IMG/VR virus record: IMGVR_UViG_3300047463_000290
Coordinates: 1-40,755 of that record
Direction: 5' to 3' (one strand)
Origin: a virus
Length of the DNA stretch: 40,755 nucleotides
The notes below the pieces were generated by a model. It worked only from the letters and a program-made list of their open reading frames with translations, did no database searches and was not told the DNA's origin. Of this stretch, positions 15,754 through 25,588 are shown in pieces (within the stretch, counting starts at the first letter, position 1; every line of letters starts with the position of its first letter). A program made the translations under genes and the position numbers.

Positions 15754-18700
15754 TGAGTGTCCGTGTGATAGTCGCTGTGGCTACTTTCTGGGGCCTGATC
15801 ACCGTGACCATTCTGGTCGGCGTGATCGTCATGACTATTGCACGCCGGATCATTACAAGCGGGATCATTACAACCGGGATCGTTACAACCACCATCATCA
15901 CCGTGATCGGAATAGTAGTCGCTATATCCGTATTCATCACTATAGCTATCATTAAACGTATAATCACTATGCGGAGCATCACAATGCCCCTGATCACAGT
16001 GTGATTGATCACAGTGTGATTGATCACAGTGTCCGTCACCATGATCATCGTGTGCGGCGTAGTCTGTGTGGCTCGCAATATCAACGTGACTATCACCGTG
16101 ATCGGAATACGGCGGTGTTGTCGGACTTGCAGATGCGGACGGACTGACAGAACTGGACAACGAACCCGACGGCGAAATAGACGCGGATGGGCTGACCGAA
16201 CGCGACACAGAACTCGACGGACTGATCGACCGAGATGTCGAACTAGACGGCGACAGCGAACTCGACGGACTCAACGATGCGCTCAACGAACTCGACGGAC
16301 TCAACGAAGCCGATATCGAACTGGATGGGCTGACTGAACTGGATGGCGACGTAGACCGCGATGCTGACGACGACGGGCTGACAGACGCACTCAACGAACT
16401 GGATGGGCTGAATGACCGTGATGCGGAGCTTGACGGACTCACCGAACTCGACGGACTCACCGAACTCGACGGACTGACTGAGGCTGAACTTGACGCCGAA
16501 GGGCTGACTGAACTGGACGGACTCAACGAGGCCGACGGACTCACAGACGCCGATGACGATGCCGACGGTGAGAACGACGGCGATGGACTCAAGGAGTTTG
16601 ATGGACTGACAGATGCCGACGCAGAACTACTTGGGCTGACTGAACTGGACGGGCTGACAGACTGTGACGTTGAACTCGACGGCGACAGCGACCGCGACAC
16701 AGACGCCGACGGACTGACGGACGCCGACGCGGAACTTGACGGACTGACGGATGCTGACGGACTCACCGACCGTGACACGGACGCGGACGGACTCACCGAT
16801 GCAGATGCTGAACTACTCGGGCTGACAGAGGCCGAAATTGAACTGGACGGGCTGACAGAGGCCGACGGGCTGTTAGAAATTGACCGCGACTTGCTCGCCG
16901 AGGGCGATACAGAACCCGATGGGCTAACAGACGCCGAGACACTGCTCGATGGACTGACAGAGGCTGACGGACTGACGGAGGCCGAGGGACTGACAGACCG
17001 CGACTTGGAGCTTGACGCTGAACTGGACGGCGACACCGAGCGCGACGGCGACAATGATGCCGATACTGAACTCGATGGGCTGTGTGAGCTTGACGGACTG
17101 AACGACGCAGACGGGCTGATTGACCGCGACGTGGACGCGGACGGACTCTGCGATGCCGACGGTGACACCGAAGCTGATGGACTCTGTGACGCGGACGGAC
17201 TCTTTGTCGCCGATGGGCTGGCGGACGCTGACGACGAACTCGACGGGCTCACCGATGCAGACGCAGAACTCGATGGTGAAACAGATGCCGACGCAGAACT
17301 CGATGGACTAAATGAATGTGACGCGGACGCAGACGGGCTGAGAGATGCAGACGGTGATTCTGATGACGAACCAGCAACCACAATCGCGCTCTCAACGGTG
17401 CTGCTCACGTTGACGGTAATATCCGTTGTGCTGACAAACTTACCATACGGCCGGAAGCCGGCGGGATGTAGAATCTTCAACAAGATACTACGATACCGAT
17501 CAAACGACTCGGCCGCTTTGACAACATACGTGTAGTCGTTGTAGTAGTCGCCGTCCTGAAGCCGTGTCGTCGAACTGGTGAATCCCTTGTTTGTCAAGAA
17601 CTCGCCGGGATAATTCGTCAACGCACCAATGACCGGCACGAGTGTTGCGTCAGTGCCCGTGCCCCCATTTGCCCGTTCTACCGTAATCGCAATCGAATTT
17701 GGATCACTGTAGAGCACGCCGGTATTCCGCACCCGCACCCGCGCGACTTGTCCGACACCCTGCACGACATCAAGATTCGCGTTTGCAAAAAGTTGCGTGA
17801 CGCGGCCGCTTGTTGGCACGACAACATCGGCGGTGTTGCTGTAATAGAACAGCGTCTGCACGCGTGCATCCATGCTGTCCACATCCACAATCGGCGGCAC
17901 CGCATAGCGACTGCCGATAGACGTGAGCGCCACGGTATTGATCGTACCGTAGGAAGTGATGGTGCGCGGATAGATCGTCCGAATACGCCCGAGCGCGTAG
18001 GTGCCGTACGTGTTCGCTACGCGTGTTGGTGCGGTCCCGTAAATTTTGAGTACCGTGTTACTCTCGATACTCTTGACGACAACATCGTATCCCGAAGAGG
18101 AATTCCCGACACGAAGATGGGCGTTTGCAATCAACGTGCGCTGGAACAGCGTGTTTGCGCCGATAATGGTGTCCGTGCCGTCTGTCGTGACGGTGCCCAG
18201 TTGTGCGTTCGCGTAGTCCTGCTTGATCAACAGGCTGGTGGAAAGTTGATTCAAATTCGCAGTGTTGCGCAAATACAACTTCGTCGCACCACTGGTATGC
18301 GTCAGGTTGCCTGCAAGATCCCCCGCAAAGTATCCAACCGTATTGGACGTAATCGTCGCGGTGAGCACCGTCGTCGTATTATCGAGGGGACCGCCAATGA
18401 CAAATAGTTTGCCGGTATAGCCCAACACGGACGACGCATTGTGATTAAAGAACGGTGCGACAGACAGGTTATCAACGAGCACCGCTGCATTCGCCAATTC
18501 AGCGGTCGTATTCGCATCGTTCGTCCACACCCACGGCGTGTAGAACGGTCGCTGTTCTGCGGCAGAGAAGATGGTCCCGACAGCGGTGTTCTGATCGATA
18601 ATCAGACTGTAGACGTTCGCTGCAAAACTGCCGCTCGCGCCGGCGGATAACGTCAGCGACGTGTTATTCTGAACAGATGCGATAGTGCCGACCGTATTCG

Positions 18701-19946
18701 CAGAATCGTTCCCGACAAGTAGCGTTTCACCGACATACAATTCGGTGGTGAACTTCGTGCCGACACCAGTTACGACGGTGCAACCACTGGTGGTCGATGT
18801 GGTGCCTGTGAGAATGATTCCGAGATTGACACTGACAGCAGTTTCATAGTTGGTATTTGCCACATCGACATCAGCAAACGTATCGATGATGATATCGAGT
18901 GGAATGATCGAGGTGGCGTTAGACAGAGACGCGACGTTGCCTGATGCTCCAGAACCCGACGCACTGTAGAACTGCAACGGCTCTCCGACCGTGAACCCTT
19001 TACCCCCGCTGTAAATCGTGATTCCGCTGATTGCCCCGTTCGAGACGCGTTCGACGACACCGTATGCACTGTAGCCACCACCACGTCCCGGCCCTTCCGA
19101 CACGACCACAAGGTCGCCATTCGCGTAATTGCTTCCACCACTTCCGACCGTAATCTGTGTGATGACGGGAAGAATACGTGTGGTAATGACCTTTTCCGTG
19201 CCGCGTGTATCGACGTTGTGGAGTTCTGCGTTCTCTTCAAACTGTCCACTAACGCTACCATACAACAATGACAGTTCATGCACTACGGTGCGCTGTCCGT
19301 ATTCGACGCCGACAACGAACGTGGTGACGCGCTCGACAATCGCTTCGGCGATGCCGTACGTATTAGAGGTGGAAACCACGCGTGCGCCCGTATAATACGT
19401 CGCGATATCTTCAGAGGTATAGCCGGTATTGAGCGGTGCGCTGACTTTCAGGGTTTGCGGGGCGGACCACGTCGCACTGGAGGCCGCAAACACGTCATCA
19501 CGCGGAAAGTAGACATCCGCGTCTTGATTGAAGAAGACACGGAAGAACCACTTGATGCTGCTTGGCGTGCCCTTCTGTTGATAGAACGCACGCAGACTAC
19601 GGATGAACCAGTCGGTTGACACGTAGCCGTATTGCGGAAACTCTTTGGCAAACTTTGCGAGAAAGTGTGTGCGGAATTCGTCAAGGGTTGTCGCGGTATC
19701 GAGATAGTCGAAGAACTTTCCCGCTTCGTACAGCGGGCCACCAACCGCATCAGTGACGGTGGTGCTCACCGAAGATGGACCGAATCCCGGTGTAATAGAG
19801 GTCTGGGATGTCTCGCGTTCCTGCTCCAAGAAGTGCAGAAACGCCGTGACAAATTCTACAAACGCCGGATACTCGGCTTCTACGAAGTCGGGAATCGCGG
19901 TTTTGATGAGGTTGTAGAATTGCTGTCCGGGCTGGTATTGGCGCAT
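15750..19946 (-). CDS. Giant gp7-position baseplate protein with Ser-x stalk and His-x-Asp tail
   Basis: A 1398-residue protein in three parts. Residues 1 to about 858 are a conserved T4-like wedge-associated protein: ALEYP-like start ([20 protein letters not shown]), [44 protein letters not shown], and near the end [42 protein letters not shown]. Residues about 859-1278 are an almost strict Ser-x-Ser-x run ([15 protein letters not shown] type). Residues 1280-1398 hold 16 H-x-D triplets, four YSD, one FND, and Cys-rich [16 protein letters not shown]. The position between genes 6 and 8 is that of T4 gene 7, but I do not claim homology to gp7. The stalk and tail follow the natural C-terminal HPAG segment, so they look like later additions. 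A weak GGTAAG precedes the ATG. Confidence 0.75.
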   Translation of the reverse strand: MRQYQPGQQFYNLIKTAIPDFVEAEYPAFVEFVTAFLHFLEQERETSQTSITPGFGPSSVSTTVTDAVGGPLYEAGKFFDYLDTATTLDEFRTHFLAKFAKEFPQYGYVSTDWFIRSLRAFYQQKGTPSSIKWFFRVFFNQDADVYFPRDDVFAASSATWSAPQTLKVSAPLNTGYTSEDIATYYTGARVVSTSNTYGIAEAIVERVTTFVVGVEYGQRTVVHELSLLYGSVSGQFEENAELHNVDTRGTEKVITTRILPVITQITVGSGGSNYANGDLVVVSEGPGRGGGYSAYGVVERVSNGAISGITIYSGGKGFTVGEPLQFYSASGSGASGNVASLSNATSIIPLDIIIDTFADVDVANTNYETAVSVNLGIILTGTTSTTSGCTVVTGVGTKFTTELYVGETLLVGNDSANTVGTIASVQNNTSLTLSAGASGSFAANVYSLIIDQNTAVGTIFSAAEQRPFYTPWVWTNDANTTAELANAAVLVDNLSVAPFFNHNASSVLGYTGKLFVIGGPLDNTTTVLTATITSNTVGYFAGDLAGNLTHTSGATKLYLRNTANLNQLSTSLLIKQDYANAQLGTVTTDGTDTIIGANTLFQRTLIANAHLRVGNSSSGYDVVVKSIESNTVLKIYGTAPTRVANTYGTYALGRIRTIYPRTITSYGTINTVALTSIGSRYAVPPIVDVDSMDARVQTLFYYSNTADVVVPTSGRVTQLFANANLDVVQGVGQVARVRVRNTGVLYSDPNSIAITVERANGGTGTDATLVPVIGALTNYPGEFLTNKGFTSSTTRLQDGDYYNDYTYVVKAAESFDRYRSILLKILHPAGFRPYGKFVSTTDITVNVSSTVESAIVVAGSSSESPSASLSPSASASHSFSPSSSASASVSPSSSASASVSPSSSSSASASPSATKSPSASQSPSASVSPSASQSPSASTSRSISPSASFSPSSSHSPSSSVSASLSPSRSVSPSSSASSSKSRSVSPSASVSPSASVSPSSSVSASVSPSGSVSPSASKSRSISNSPSASVSPSSSISASVSPSSSASASVSPSASVSRSVSPSASVSPSSSASASVSPSASVSRSLSPSSSTSQSVSPSSSVSPSSSASASVSPSNSLSPSPSFSPSASSSASVSPSASLSPSSSVSPSASSSASVSPSSSVSPSSSVSPSSSASRSFSPSSSLSASVSPSSSASRSTSPSSSVSPSSSISASLSPSSSLSASLSPSSSLSPSSSTSRSISPSSSVSRSVSPSASISPSGSLSSSVSPSASASPTTPPYSDHGDSHVDIASHTDYAAHDDHGDGHCDQSHCDQSHCDQGHCDAPHSDYTFNDSYSDEYGYSDYYSDHGDDGGCNDPGCNDPACNDPACNSHDDHADQNGHGDQAPESSHSDYHTDTH
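15753..16109 (-). repeat. His/Tyr-x-Asp and Cys-Asn-Asp block at the C-terminus of the giant protein
   Basis: Codes residues 1280-1398. All 16 non-terminal histidines are in H-x-D triplets. Four tyrosines are in Y-S-D and one phenylalanine in F-N-D. There is a tandem run of four HCD units ([18 protein letters not shown]) and three CND units. The DNA of the first HCD units repeats nearly exactly (TGATCACAGTG on the plus strand), a sign of recent local duplication. Confidence 0.8.
16116..17373 (-). repeat. Ser-x dipeptide stalk (about 420 residues)
   Basis: Serine occupies every second position almost without exception, giving S-P-S-S-S-V and [10 protein letters not shown] units of 18 and 30 bases. 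One clear break is SPSATKSPS. The variable position is Pro, Ser, Ala, Val, Thr, Leu, Arg, Gln, Ile or Phe. A matching segment exists in the gene at 22299-25574. The likely role is an extended spacer, perhaps O-glycosylated, between the baseplate-bound part and the HxD tail. Confidence 0.8.
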
Positions 19947-19949
19947 AGC

Positions 19950-21851
19950 TTACCGTATACGGCCGCCTTGATAGAAGTTCGAGGGAGTCAACGTCGTGGT
20001 ATTGTCGATGAGTTCGACGCTAATCGTGTCGTAGTCAACAGTATATAGACGATTCAAATGTGGGGTTAAATCGCTGTACAGCGGCAATGCACTGATCCAG
20101 ATATCGATTTCTCCACCCTCAATCGCTTCGGGTTTGAAATTGGCTAAGACCATCGTGCCGGTGTCCGCATCGATGGTGCCGACACGGTCGTCCACCACAA
20201 CGAGTGAACGCGTGCCACCCGAATTGACATACCCGACGACACTGACGACGCCATTCGTTTCTTGCAAGAAACAGTTGGTGTAATAGTTGCCGTCGTGATC
20301 GTAATAGTCAAACCGATGAGAAGTCGGCTCCAGCAGCACAGAGGCGTCACCAACTTTATAGAGCGCCGCCCCAAACTTGACGGTGATGGAATTGCTCTTA
20401 CCTACCAACGGCACCACACGCTTCTGCATTTCCACTTGCGTTAACGAACTCGTGATGGACGCATCCGCATCATCAATCGCCCGTCCCAAACGCGAGAAAC
20501 GGAAGGAGGTTTCAAACTTTTCCATGTTCTCGTTGGAGTAGGTATCCACCGCGTCCTTCACCGCAGTGACAAGTTCCTGCTTCGTGAGCACCGTAGCTTT
20601 CGGGTCGTAGCTCACGCGCGTGGAGATAATGAGATACACGTAATCGGGGTCCACAATCTGTGGAATGACGCCGACGATGCTAAACGGCTTGACGGTATTT
20701 TGAATGATCGCATCCTTCGTCGCCTGTGTCAGACGTTCACCATACTTCGGGCGTACCGCGATATAGACACGGCCGTAGGTTGGACGCTCCTTCGCATCAG
20801 TCGGATCACCTTCTTCACCACCAAAGACATTGATGGCAGAGATGTATTCCGTCCAGTCCTGAAGAATGACGGACTTGTAATCCTCCGTCGTCACACAGCG
20901 ATTCTGCGCGGCATAGGTCAGTGGTGCGAGATAGCGAATGTTTTCAATATCCTCGATGTCTGAACCACCGATACTTGGTGTCGTATTCGCGTCGGGTGTG
21001 TCTGTCACACCTTGCTGCAATCCGGCGATGGTGTCGTTGATGCGAAACGGGCCTCGAATATTGTTACCGGCAGCACCACGACTGATATAGTAGTCCACAA
21101 TGATGATGTTGCCGTTTTCCAGTGCTTTTCCGATGACCCCATTGCCAAACTTGAGTTCTGGATAGCCATCATAGGCTTCCGAAACGAGGAAAATGTTTGA
21201 CGTGCTATTTGCAAGAAGAAGATTTGAGGCTTCCGTAAAAGACGTGGTCGTGTTCACGGTGGGACTTACTTGAACGCGAACCGTCAGCCGGCTGAAATCG
21301 ACATTTGCATTGGGAATGATGAATCGCTGCGTCGGGTCATTCGTATCGACCGTGAACCGATATTGTGCCGTACGGCCTTCAACCAACGTAACATTGCTGG
21401 TCGCGTAGATAAACGTATTGGATGTATTCTGTGTTAGTTCTGCGTCTTCCACGTTGTAGAAGGTAAATTGGGTATTCGACTGCAACGCGAACTGCGTGTT
21501 TTTAGGAAGCGTGATAGTCGCAGGAGCGTTATTCGACATCACCATCGTGACGTTGGCGGTATACGTGGCGCTGCGGGTGCCGTGCGAGTTGTATCCGAGC
21601 ATCTTGGCATGGGATACGACAGACGAGCGCAACTGCGCGGTATCAAAAAACGACTCGTTGACGGCGGCGGAAAGATAATAATTGTTGTAGAACGTCACAT
21701 ACGCGAGCACGCGCGATAACAGACGCAAGCCACTGCCGGAAAAATCATAGTCCGAAAACGTCGGATCGGCTTTCATGAATGTAACCAGATTATCAAGAAT
21801 CTGATCATAGTCAAGGTTAGCAATCTGAATTTGTGATGATGGTCCGGCCAT
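19950..21851 (-). CDS. 6: T4-like baseplate wedge protein gp6
   Basis: A 633-residue wedge protein (T4 gp6 is 660) whose dimers form the inner ring that holds the wedges together. Landmarks: LDYDQILDNLVTFMKADPTFSDYDFSGSGLRLLSRVLAYVTFYNNYYLSAAVNE at the N-terminus, IRGPFRINDTIAGL, the EDIENIRYLAPLTYAAQNRCVTTEDYKSVI core, GRVYIAVRPKYGERLT, and VGVIPQIVDPDYVYLIISTRVSYDPKATVLT. These are the most conserved parts of the gp6/Mu gpJ-like family. The ATG follows the gp25 TAA by three bases with no Shine-Dalgarno, so it is probably coupled to gp25 translation. Confidence 0.88.
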   Translation of the reverse strand: MAGPSSQIQIANLDYDQILDNLVTFMKADPTFSDYDFSGSGLRLLSRVLAYVTFYNNYYLSAAVNESFFDTAQLRSSVVSHAKMLGYNSHGTRSATYTANVTMVMSNNAPATITLPKNTQFALQSNTQFTFYNVEDAELTQNTSNTFIYATSNVTLVEGRTAQYRFTVDTNDPTQRFIIPNANVDFSRLTVRVQVSPTVNTTTSFTEASNLLLANSTSNIFLVSEAYDGYPELKFGNGVIGKALENGNIIIVDYYISRGAAGNNIRGPFRINDTIAGLQQGVTDTPDANTTPSIGGSDIEDIENIRYLAPLTYAAQNRCVTTEDYKSVILQDWTEYISAINVFGGEEGDPTDAKERPTYGRVYIAVRPKYGERLTQATKDAIIQNTVKPFSIVGVIPQIVDPDYVYLIISTRVSYDPKATVLTKQELVTAVKDAVDTYSNENMEKFETSFRFSRLGRAIDDADASITSSLTQVEMQKRVVPLVGKSNSITVKFGAALYKVGDASVLLEPTSHRFDYYDHDGNYYTNCFLQETNGVVSVVGYVNSGGTRSLVVVDDRVGTIDADTGTMVLANFKPEAIEGGEIDIWISALPLYSDLTPHLNRLYTVDYDTISVELIDNTTTLTPSNFYQGGRIR

Positions 21852-21854
21852 AGA

Positions 21855-22265
21855 TTATCGCAACCGTGTAAGATAAAGGGTCAACGTTAGTGGAGTCGTT
21901 TGATTTACCAACGCAAACACCAAATTGATTTGATACCGCATTTCATCTACCGTCGGTACAACAGTCAATTGTTGAATTGCCACCCGAGGTTCATATGTTT
22001 GTATGGTTGTTTCTATTTCACGATGCAACAAGACGGTTGTAATCGGATCGATTGGTTCAAACAAATATCGAGAAACGTTTGCACCAAAATTCGGAAAGAA
22101 CGGGACTTCTCCTGAGTTAATTGACAACAAATTCCGTAATGACCGTTTGACCGCATCAGCATCCGTTACCGACACAATATCGTTGGTCACGGGATTCTTC
22201 GCCATCGTAAGCGAGATATCCTTGAATTGACGTGGCGCAGAAACGGTTGTTGAATATTCTGGCAT
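21855..22265 (-). CDS. 25: Baseplate wedge protein gp25
   Basis: A 136-residue protein (T4 gp25 is 132), the sheath-initiating wedge subunit that joins the gp6 and gp53 core and is conserved in contractile machines such as T6SS TssE. Landmarks are VKRSLRNLLSINSGEVPFFPNFGANVSRYLFEP (residues about 40-72), which includes the EPR-like loop region of the family, then LLHREIETTIQTYEPRVAIQQLTV, the 'Y-E-P-R-V' motif. The start codon lies five bases after a CTAAATA element and has no Shine-Dalgarno. Confidence 0.88.
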   Translation of the reverse strand: MPEYSTTVSAPRQFKDISLTMAKNPVTNDIVSVTDADAVKRSLRNLLSINSGEVPFFPNFGANVSRYLFEPIDPITTVLLHREIETTIQTYEPRVAIQQLTVVPTVDEMRYQINLVFALVNQTTPLTLTLYLTRLR

Positions 22266-22270
22266 ATGAC

Positions 22271-22277
22271 TATTTAG
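22271..22277 (-). promoter_or_regulatory. Late promoter element CTAAATA before gene 25
   Basis: Minus strand: AACTAAATAGTCAT then ATG. Five-base spacing places the predicted +1 at the A of the gp25 start codon. No Shine-Dalgarno is visible. Confidence 0.6.
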
Positions 22278-22298
22278 TTCGTCTCTTGATGATGCACG

Positions 22299-25200
22299 TT
22301 ATACGCCATACGGCGGTTCGTCTGGGGTCGATCCGCCACCATCTGGAGTTGATCCGCCACCATATGGCGATTGAATTTCATCTTCGGTTGTGGTTCTTAA
22401 TGTGTCCACGGGTGGCGTATCGAGAACATGTGTTGTTGGATTGAGCGCAGCATCTCGGGCGGACAGAATTTTTAATTCCGTATCGACTGCCGCCAAATCT
22501 TCCTCACGCGTCCGTTTTACTTGCGCCAATTCCTCACCCGTTAACGGTTCGCTCACGTATAATCCATCATAGAACGTGTCATCATAATCCCGCGTGCGCA
22601 CATCCCGACGCAGTTCCTGTGCGTTGAACGAGACGTGAATCCACGACAATTCTGGAGCAGACGAATAGTTCAGAATCAACTGGTCAAACTGAAGATTTTT
22701 GGCGATGTAATCCGCCACTTCATAGAGTGTGGTGGGTGTCTGATTGTTCAACTGAATGTCGGCGGCCTCACCCTTCTCATGCTGACTGATGCCGTTATTG
22801 ACTTGACGGAATGCACTCACAATTGTGATATTGGGATATGCCGCCTTTAATGGACCAAGCACGTTCGCGCACAACAATGACAGGTTATATACCACATCGT
22901 CGGCAAGTAAGCCTCCCTGTGGTGTGATCCCCATCGCGGCTTCTTCTGCCAAAGACGCCGGTGGTGGCTCTGGTGCTGGTGCAGGTTGCGGGAACTCCGT
23001 TGGTAGTGGTTCGGCCACGACTGGTGGTGCCGTAACAAATAACCACGGATACAGGATGCGGCGTTCCCAATAGTAATTGTCGTTTTCTGACCACCCGTAT
23101 TGCGACGGTCCCACATTGACAAGATTCGGATTGAGGCTGCCCCATCCCTCAACGCGACCAATAATCTTGACCATGTAGTAGTCGAGCACTTGTCCACGAG
23201 GCACAAACGAGTACACTTCTCCATTCGGTCCGTCACCCACCCGCGTACGCTGATACCATCCAGCAGCTTGCGCCTCATCGCGATGATAGGCGCGCTTCTG
23301 AAACGCCGCCAACACCGATCTCAATACATACTCTGGATCATATGGGTTTTGTGGACCCGGCGACGGCGATGGTGATGCCGATGATGAACTTGACGGACTG
23401 CGTGAGGCCGACGGGCTCACCGACCGCGAGACAGACGACGACGGGCTTTGCGACCGCGATTGAGACGCGGACGGGCTAACGGACGCTGATGTCGAACTGC
23501 TTGGGCTTCGTGACGCCGACGGACTCTGTGAACTGGACGGGCTGAGCGACCGTGAGGTGGAACTCGACGGGCTGAGTGACGGTGAATCTGAATTAGACGG
23601 GCTAACAGATGCCGAAACGGAACTGCTTGGACTTACTGAACTGCTCGGGCTGACAGACCGCGAGGTAGAACTCGACGGACTCTGTGAACTCGACGGACTC
23701 TGTGAACTCGATGGACTCTGTGAACGTGACGTAGAACTTGACGGGCTGATAGAGGGCGTCGGGCTTGTGGACGCTGATGTTGAACTACTCGGACTGACGG
23801 AGGCCGAGGTTGAACTTGACGGGCTAACAGATGCCGACGGGCTAACCGAAGCACTCGTTGAACTTGACGGACTCACCGAGGCCGACGGGCTGATGGATCG
23901 TGATGACGAACTCGACGGACTCACCGAGGCCGACGGACTGACAGACGCCGATGTGGAACTGGACGGCGACACCGATGCCGATTCTGAACTCGACGGACTC
24001 ACCGAGGCGGACGTTGAACTACTTGGACTCACCGACGCTGACGTTGAACTACTTGGGCTGACAGAGGACGATGGTGATACTGACGCCGATGCAGAACTCG
24101 ACGGACTCGTGGAACTGGATGGCGATATGGAGGCAGATGTTGAACTACTTGGACTGAATGACGCCGATGTGGAACTCGACGGACTGACTGAACTTGACGG
24201 ACTCACCGACGCCGACGCGGAACTCGACGGACTCACTGACGCGGATGTGGAACTGGACGGTGAGACGGAGGCCGACGTGGAACTGGACGGGCTGACAGAC
24301 GCACTCGTCGAGCTTGACGGACTTACTGAGGCCGACTCAGAACTTGACGGACTCACCGAACTGCTCGGACTAACAGACGCCGACAATGACGCCGACGGGC
24401 TCACCGATGCCGACGGACTCACCGACGCGGATGTTGAACTTGACGGCGAGACTGACGACGACGGTGAAACCGAAACCGACGCTGATGCCGACGGACTGAC
24501 TGACGCAGACGGACTCACCGATGCGGAAAGAGAACTGGATGGGCTGACGGAACTCGATGGTGAGGTTGAAAGAGATACCGACGCCGACGGACTCACCGAG
24601 GCCGATGGGCTGACGGATGGTGATGTTGAACTGGACGGACTCTGACTTGGTGTGTCCGTCACAACAAAGTTAGCCGTCGAATTAAATGTGTGAATGGTGT
24701 AGGAGCCGCTGGTCGTGACAGTGCCGCCAGTCGCCGTCATGGTGCCGGTGATATAGCGGATGATGACGACACCAGATCCGCCCGTACCACCCGCAAGTGG
24801 CGTAATGTCGGAATGTGCTACGTCGCTATGCGGCGTTGTGCTGTCGCTGTGTGAGTCGCTATGTGGTCCTGAGTCGTCGTAAAAACCATCACCCGGCCCG
24901 TCCGCGTGATAGTCGCCGTGACTATCGCTGTGTGATGCTGCTACGTCCGAATGCGCGGTGCCCGGATTGTTGCCAGCACCACCACCGCCACCACCACGAT
25001 TAACGGTGCCTGCGGTACCTACAGCACCCAGACCACCTGCACCACCGCCGCCGCTACCAGCACTACCAGCAGCACCTGTGTTGACCGCACCACCACCGCC
25101 ACCACCCGCATACGTAACCGAGGCGCCTGTGATAGACGACGCCGTGCCTGCACCGCCCGCACCGCCCGTATTACCAGACGCCGTTGCACCAACAGCAGAC

Positions 25201-25574
25201 GCACCACCACCACCGCCACCCGCTACCGCAGCAGTACCACCCGCGTATCCTTGCCCGACGGTATTCGCACCACCCGCACCTGTGCGCGAACCACCACCAC
25301 CGCTACCACCCGTTCCACCACCAGCCGAAGCATTCGTGGTGTTTGCACCAAACCCACCACCGACTGATGTGATGCCGTTAAAAACAGAGTTGCTCCCGAC
25401 ACCAACGGCGCCACCACCGCCGACGGTGACGACATACGTACCGACGCTGACGGACACATTTCCAGACAGATATCCACCAGCACCGCCACCACCGGCGCTG
25501 TTCGCGCCGGCGCTAACAGTGTTGCCACCACCACCACCGGCACCGATAATCAGATATTCAACATTGGCTGCCAT
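22299..25574 (-). CDS. Glycine-rich fibre / Ser-x stalk / M15 peptidase fusion with an internal His-x-Asp block
   Basis: A 1091-residue multidomain protein. Residues 1-206 are a glycine-rich domain (EYLIIGAGGGGGNTVS, GGGGAGGY) like receptor-binding tips. Residues 207-256 are a His-x-Asp block (eight H-x-D and one YDD). Residues about 257-300 return to the glycine domain (GGSGVVIIRYITG). Residues about 310-738 are a Ser-x stalk. The rest has the M15 zinc peptidase motif SQHEKGEAAD (His/Asp near 931-938) and WIHVSF (about 973-978), the SxHxxGxAxD and WxHxS ligand pattern of DD- or L,D-endopeptidases. It ends with proline/glycine repeats. It probably degrades peptidoglycan during infection, next to the spike genes. 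A GAG lies upstream of the ATG; the TAA of the spike gene is in the promoter-like GTAAATA. Confidence 0.8.
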   Translation of the reverse strand: MAANVEYLIIGAGGGGGNTVSAGANSAGGGGAGGYLSGNVSVSVGTYVVTVGGGGAVGVGSNSVFNGITSVGGGFGANTTNASAGGGTGGSGGGGSRTGAGGANTVGQGYAGGTAAVAGGGGGGASAVGATASGNTGGAGGAGTASSITGASVTYAGGGGGGAVNTGAAGSAGSGGGGAGGLGAVGTAGTVNRGGGGGGAGNNPGTAHSDVAASHSDSHGDYHADGPGDGFYDDSGPHSDSHSDSTTPHSDVAHSDITPLAGGTGGSGVVIIRYITGTMTATGGTVTTSGSYTIHTFNSTANFVVTDTPSQSPSSSTSPSVSPSASVSPSASVSLSTSPSSSVSPSSSLSASVSPSASVSPSASASVSVSPSSSVSPSSSTSASVSPSASVSPSASLSASVSPSSSVSPSSSESASVSPSSSTSASVSPSSSTSASVSPSSSTSASVSPSSSASASVSPSSSVSPSSSTSASFSPSSSTSASISPSSSTSPSSSASASVSPSSSVSPSSSTSASVSPSSSTSASVSPSSSESASVSPSSSTSASVSPSASVSPSSSSSRSISPSASVSPSSSTSASVSPSASVSPSSSTSASVSPSSSTSASTSPTPSISPSSSTSRSQSPSSSQSPSSSQSPSSSTSRSVSPSSSVSPSSSVSASVSPSNSDSPSLSPSSSTSRSLSPSSSQSPSASRSPSSSTSASVSPSASQSRSQSPSSSVSRSVSPSASRSPSSSSSASPSPSPGPQNPYDPEYVLRSVLAAFQKRAYHRDEAQAAGWYQRTRVGDGPNGEVYSFVPRGQVLDYYMVKIIGRVEGWGSLNPNLVNVGPSQYGWSENDNYYWERRILYPWLFVTAPPVVAEPLPTEFPQPAPAPEPPPASLAEEAAMGITPQGGLLADDVVYNLSLLCANVLGPLKAAYPNITIVSAFRQVNNGISQHEKGEAADIQLNNQTPTTLYEVADYIAKNLQFDQLILNYSSAPELSWIHVSFNAQELRRDVRTRDYDDTFYDGLYVSEPLTGEELAQVKRTREEDLAAVDTELKILSARDAALNPTTHVLDTPPVDTLRTTTEDEIQSPYGGGSTPDGGGSTPDEPPYGV
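23360..24645 (-). repeat. Ser-x dipeptide stalk of the M15 fusion (about 430 residues)
   Basis: Serine at every second position ([17 protein letters not shown] type), like the stalk at 16116-17373. In the units I inspected the Pro-Ser-Ser-Ser core is mostly written CCN-TCN-AGT-TCN in both genes. AGY and TCN serine codons cannot interconvert by one base change, so the two stalks probably share one ancestral unit. Confidence 0.8.
24807..24954 (-). repeat. His-x-Asp block inside the glycine-rich fibre domain
   Basis: About 49 residues with eight H-x-D triplets (HSD, HSD, HGD, HAD, then HSD four times) and one YDD. No histidine lies outside a triplet. Flanked on both sides by glycine-rich sequence, so it interrupts that domain. 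The stretches DVAASHSD and HGDYHADGPG closely match the protein at 2108-2620. Confidence 0.75.
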
Positions 25575-25581
25575 ATATCTC

Positions 25582-25588
25582 TATTTAC
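25582..25588 (-). promoter_or_regulatory. Possible late promoter element GTAAATA before the M15 fusion gene
   Basis: Minus strand: GCGTAAATAGAGATATATG. It differs from CTAAATA at the first base, and the spike gene stop TAA (25585-25587) is embedded. Seven bases separate it from the ATG. Weaker than the CTAAATA sites. Confidence 0.4.

Noticed and set aside
15753-17373. CRISPR array in repeat-rich DNA
   Set aside because: Repeats are in frame, coding and without spacer-like unique segments of uniform length.
16891-24645. Long plus-strand ORFs of DGLTD/ELDG repeats (16891-17535 and 23557-24645)
   Set aside because: They are antisense shadows of the Ser-x stalks. The repeat has no stop codon on that strand, and they lack ribosome sites and neighbours in the same direction.
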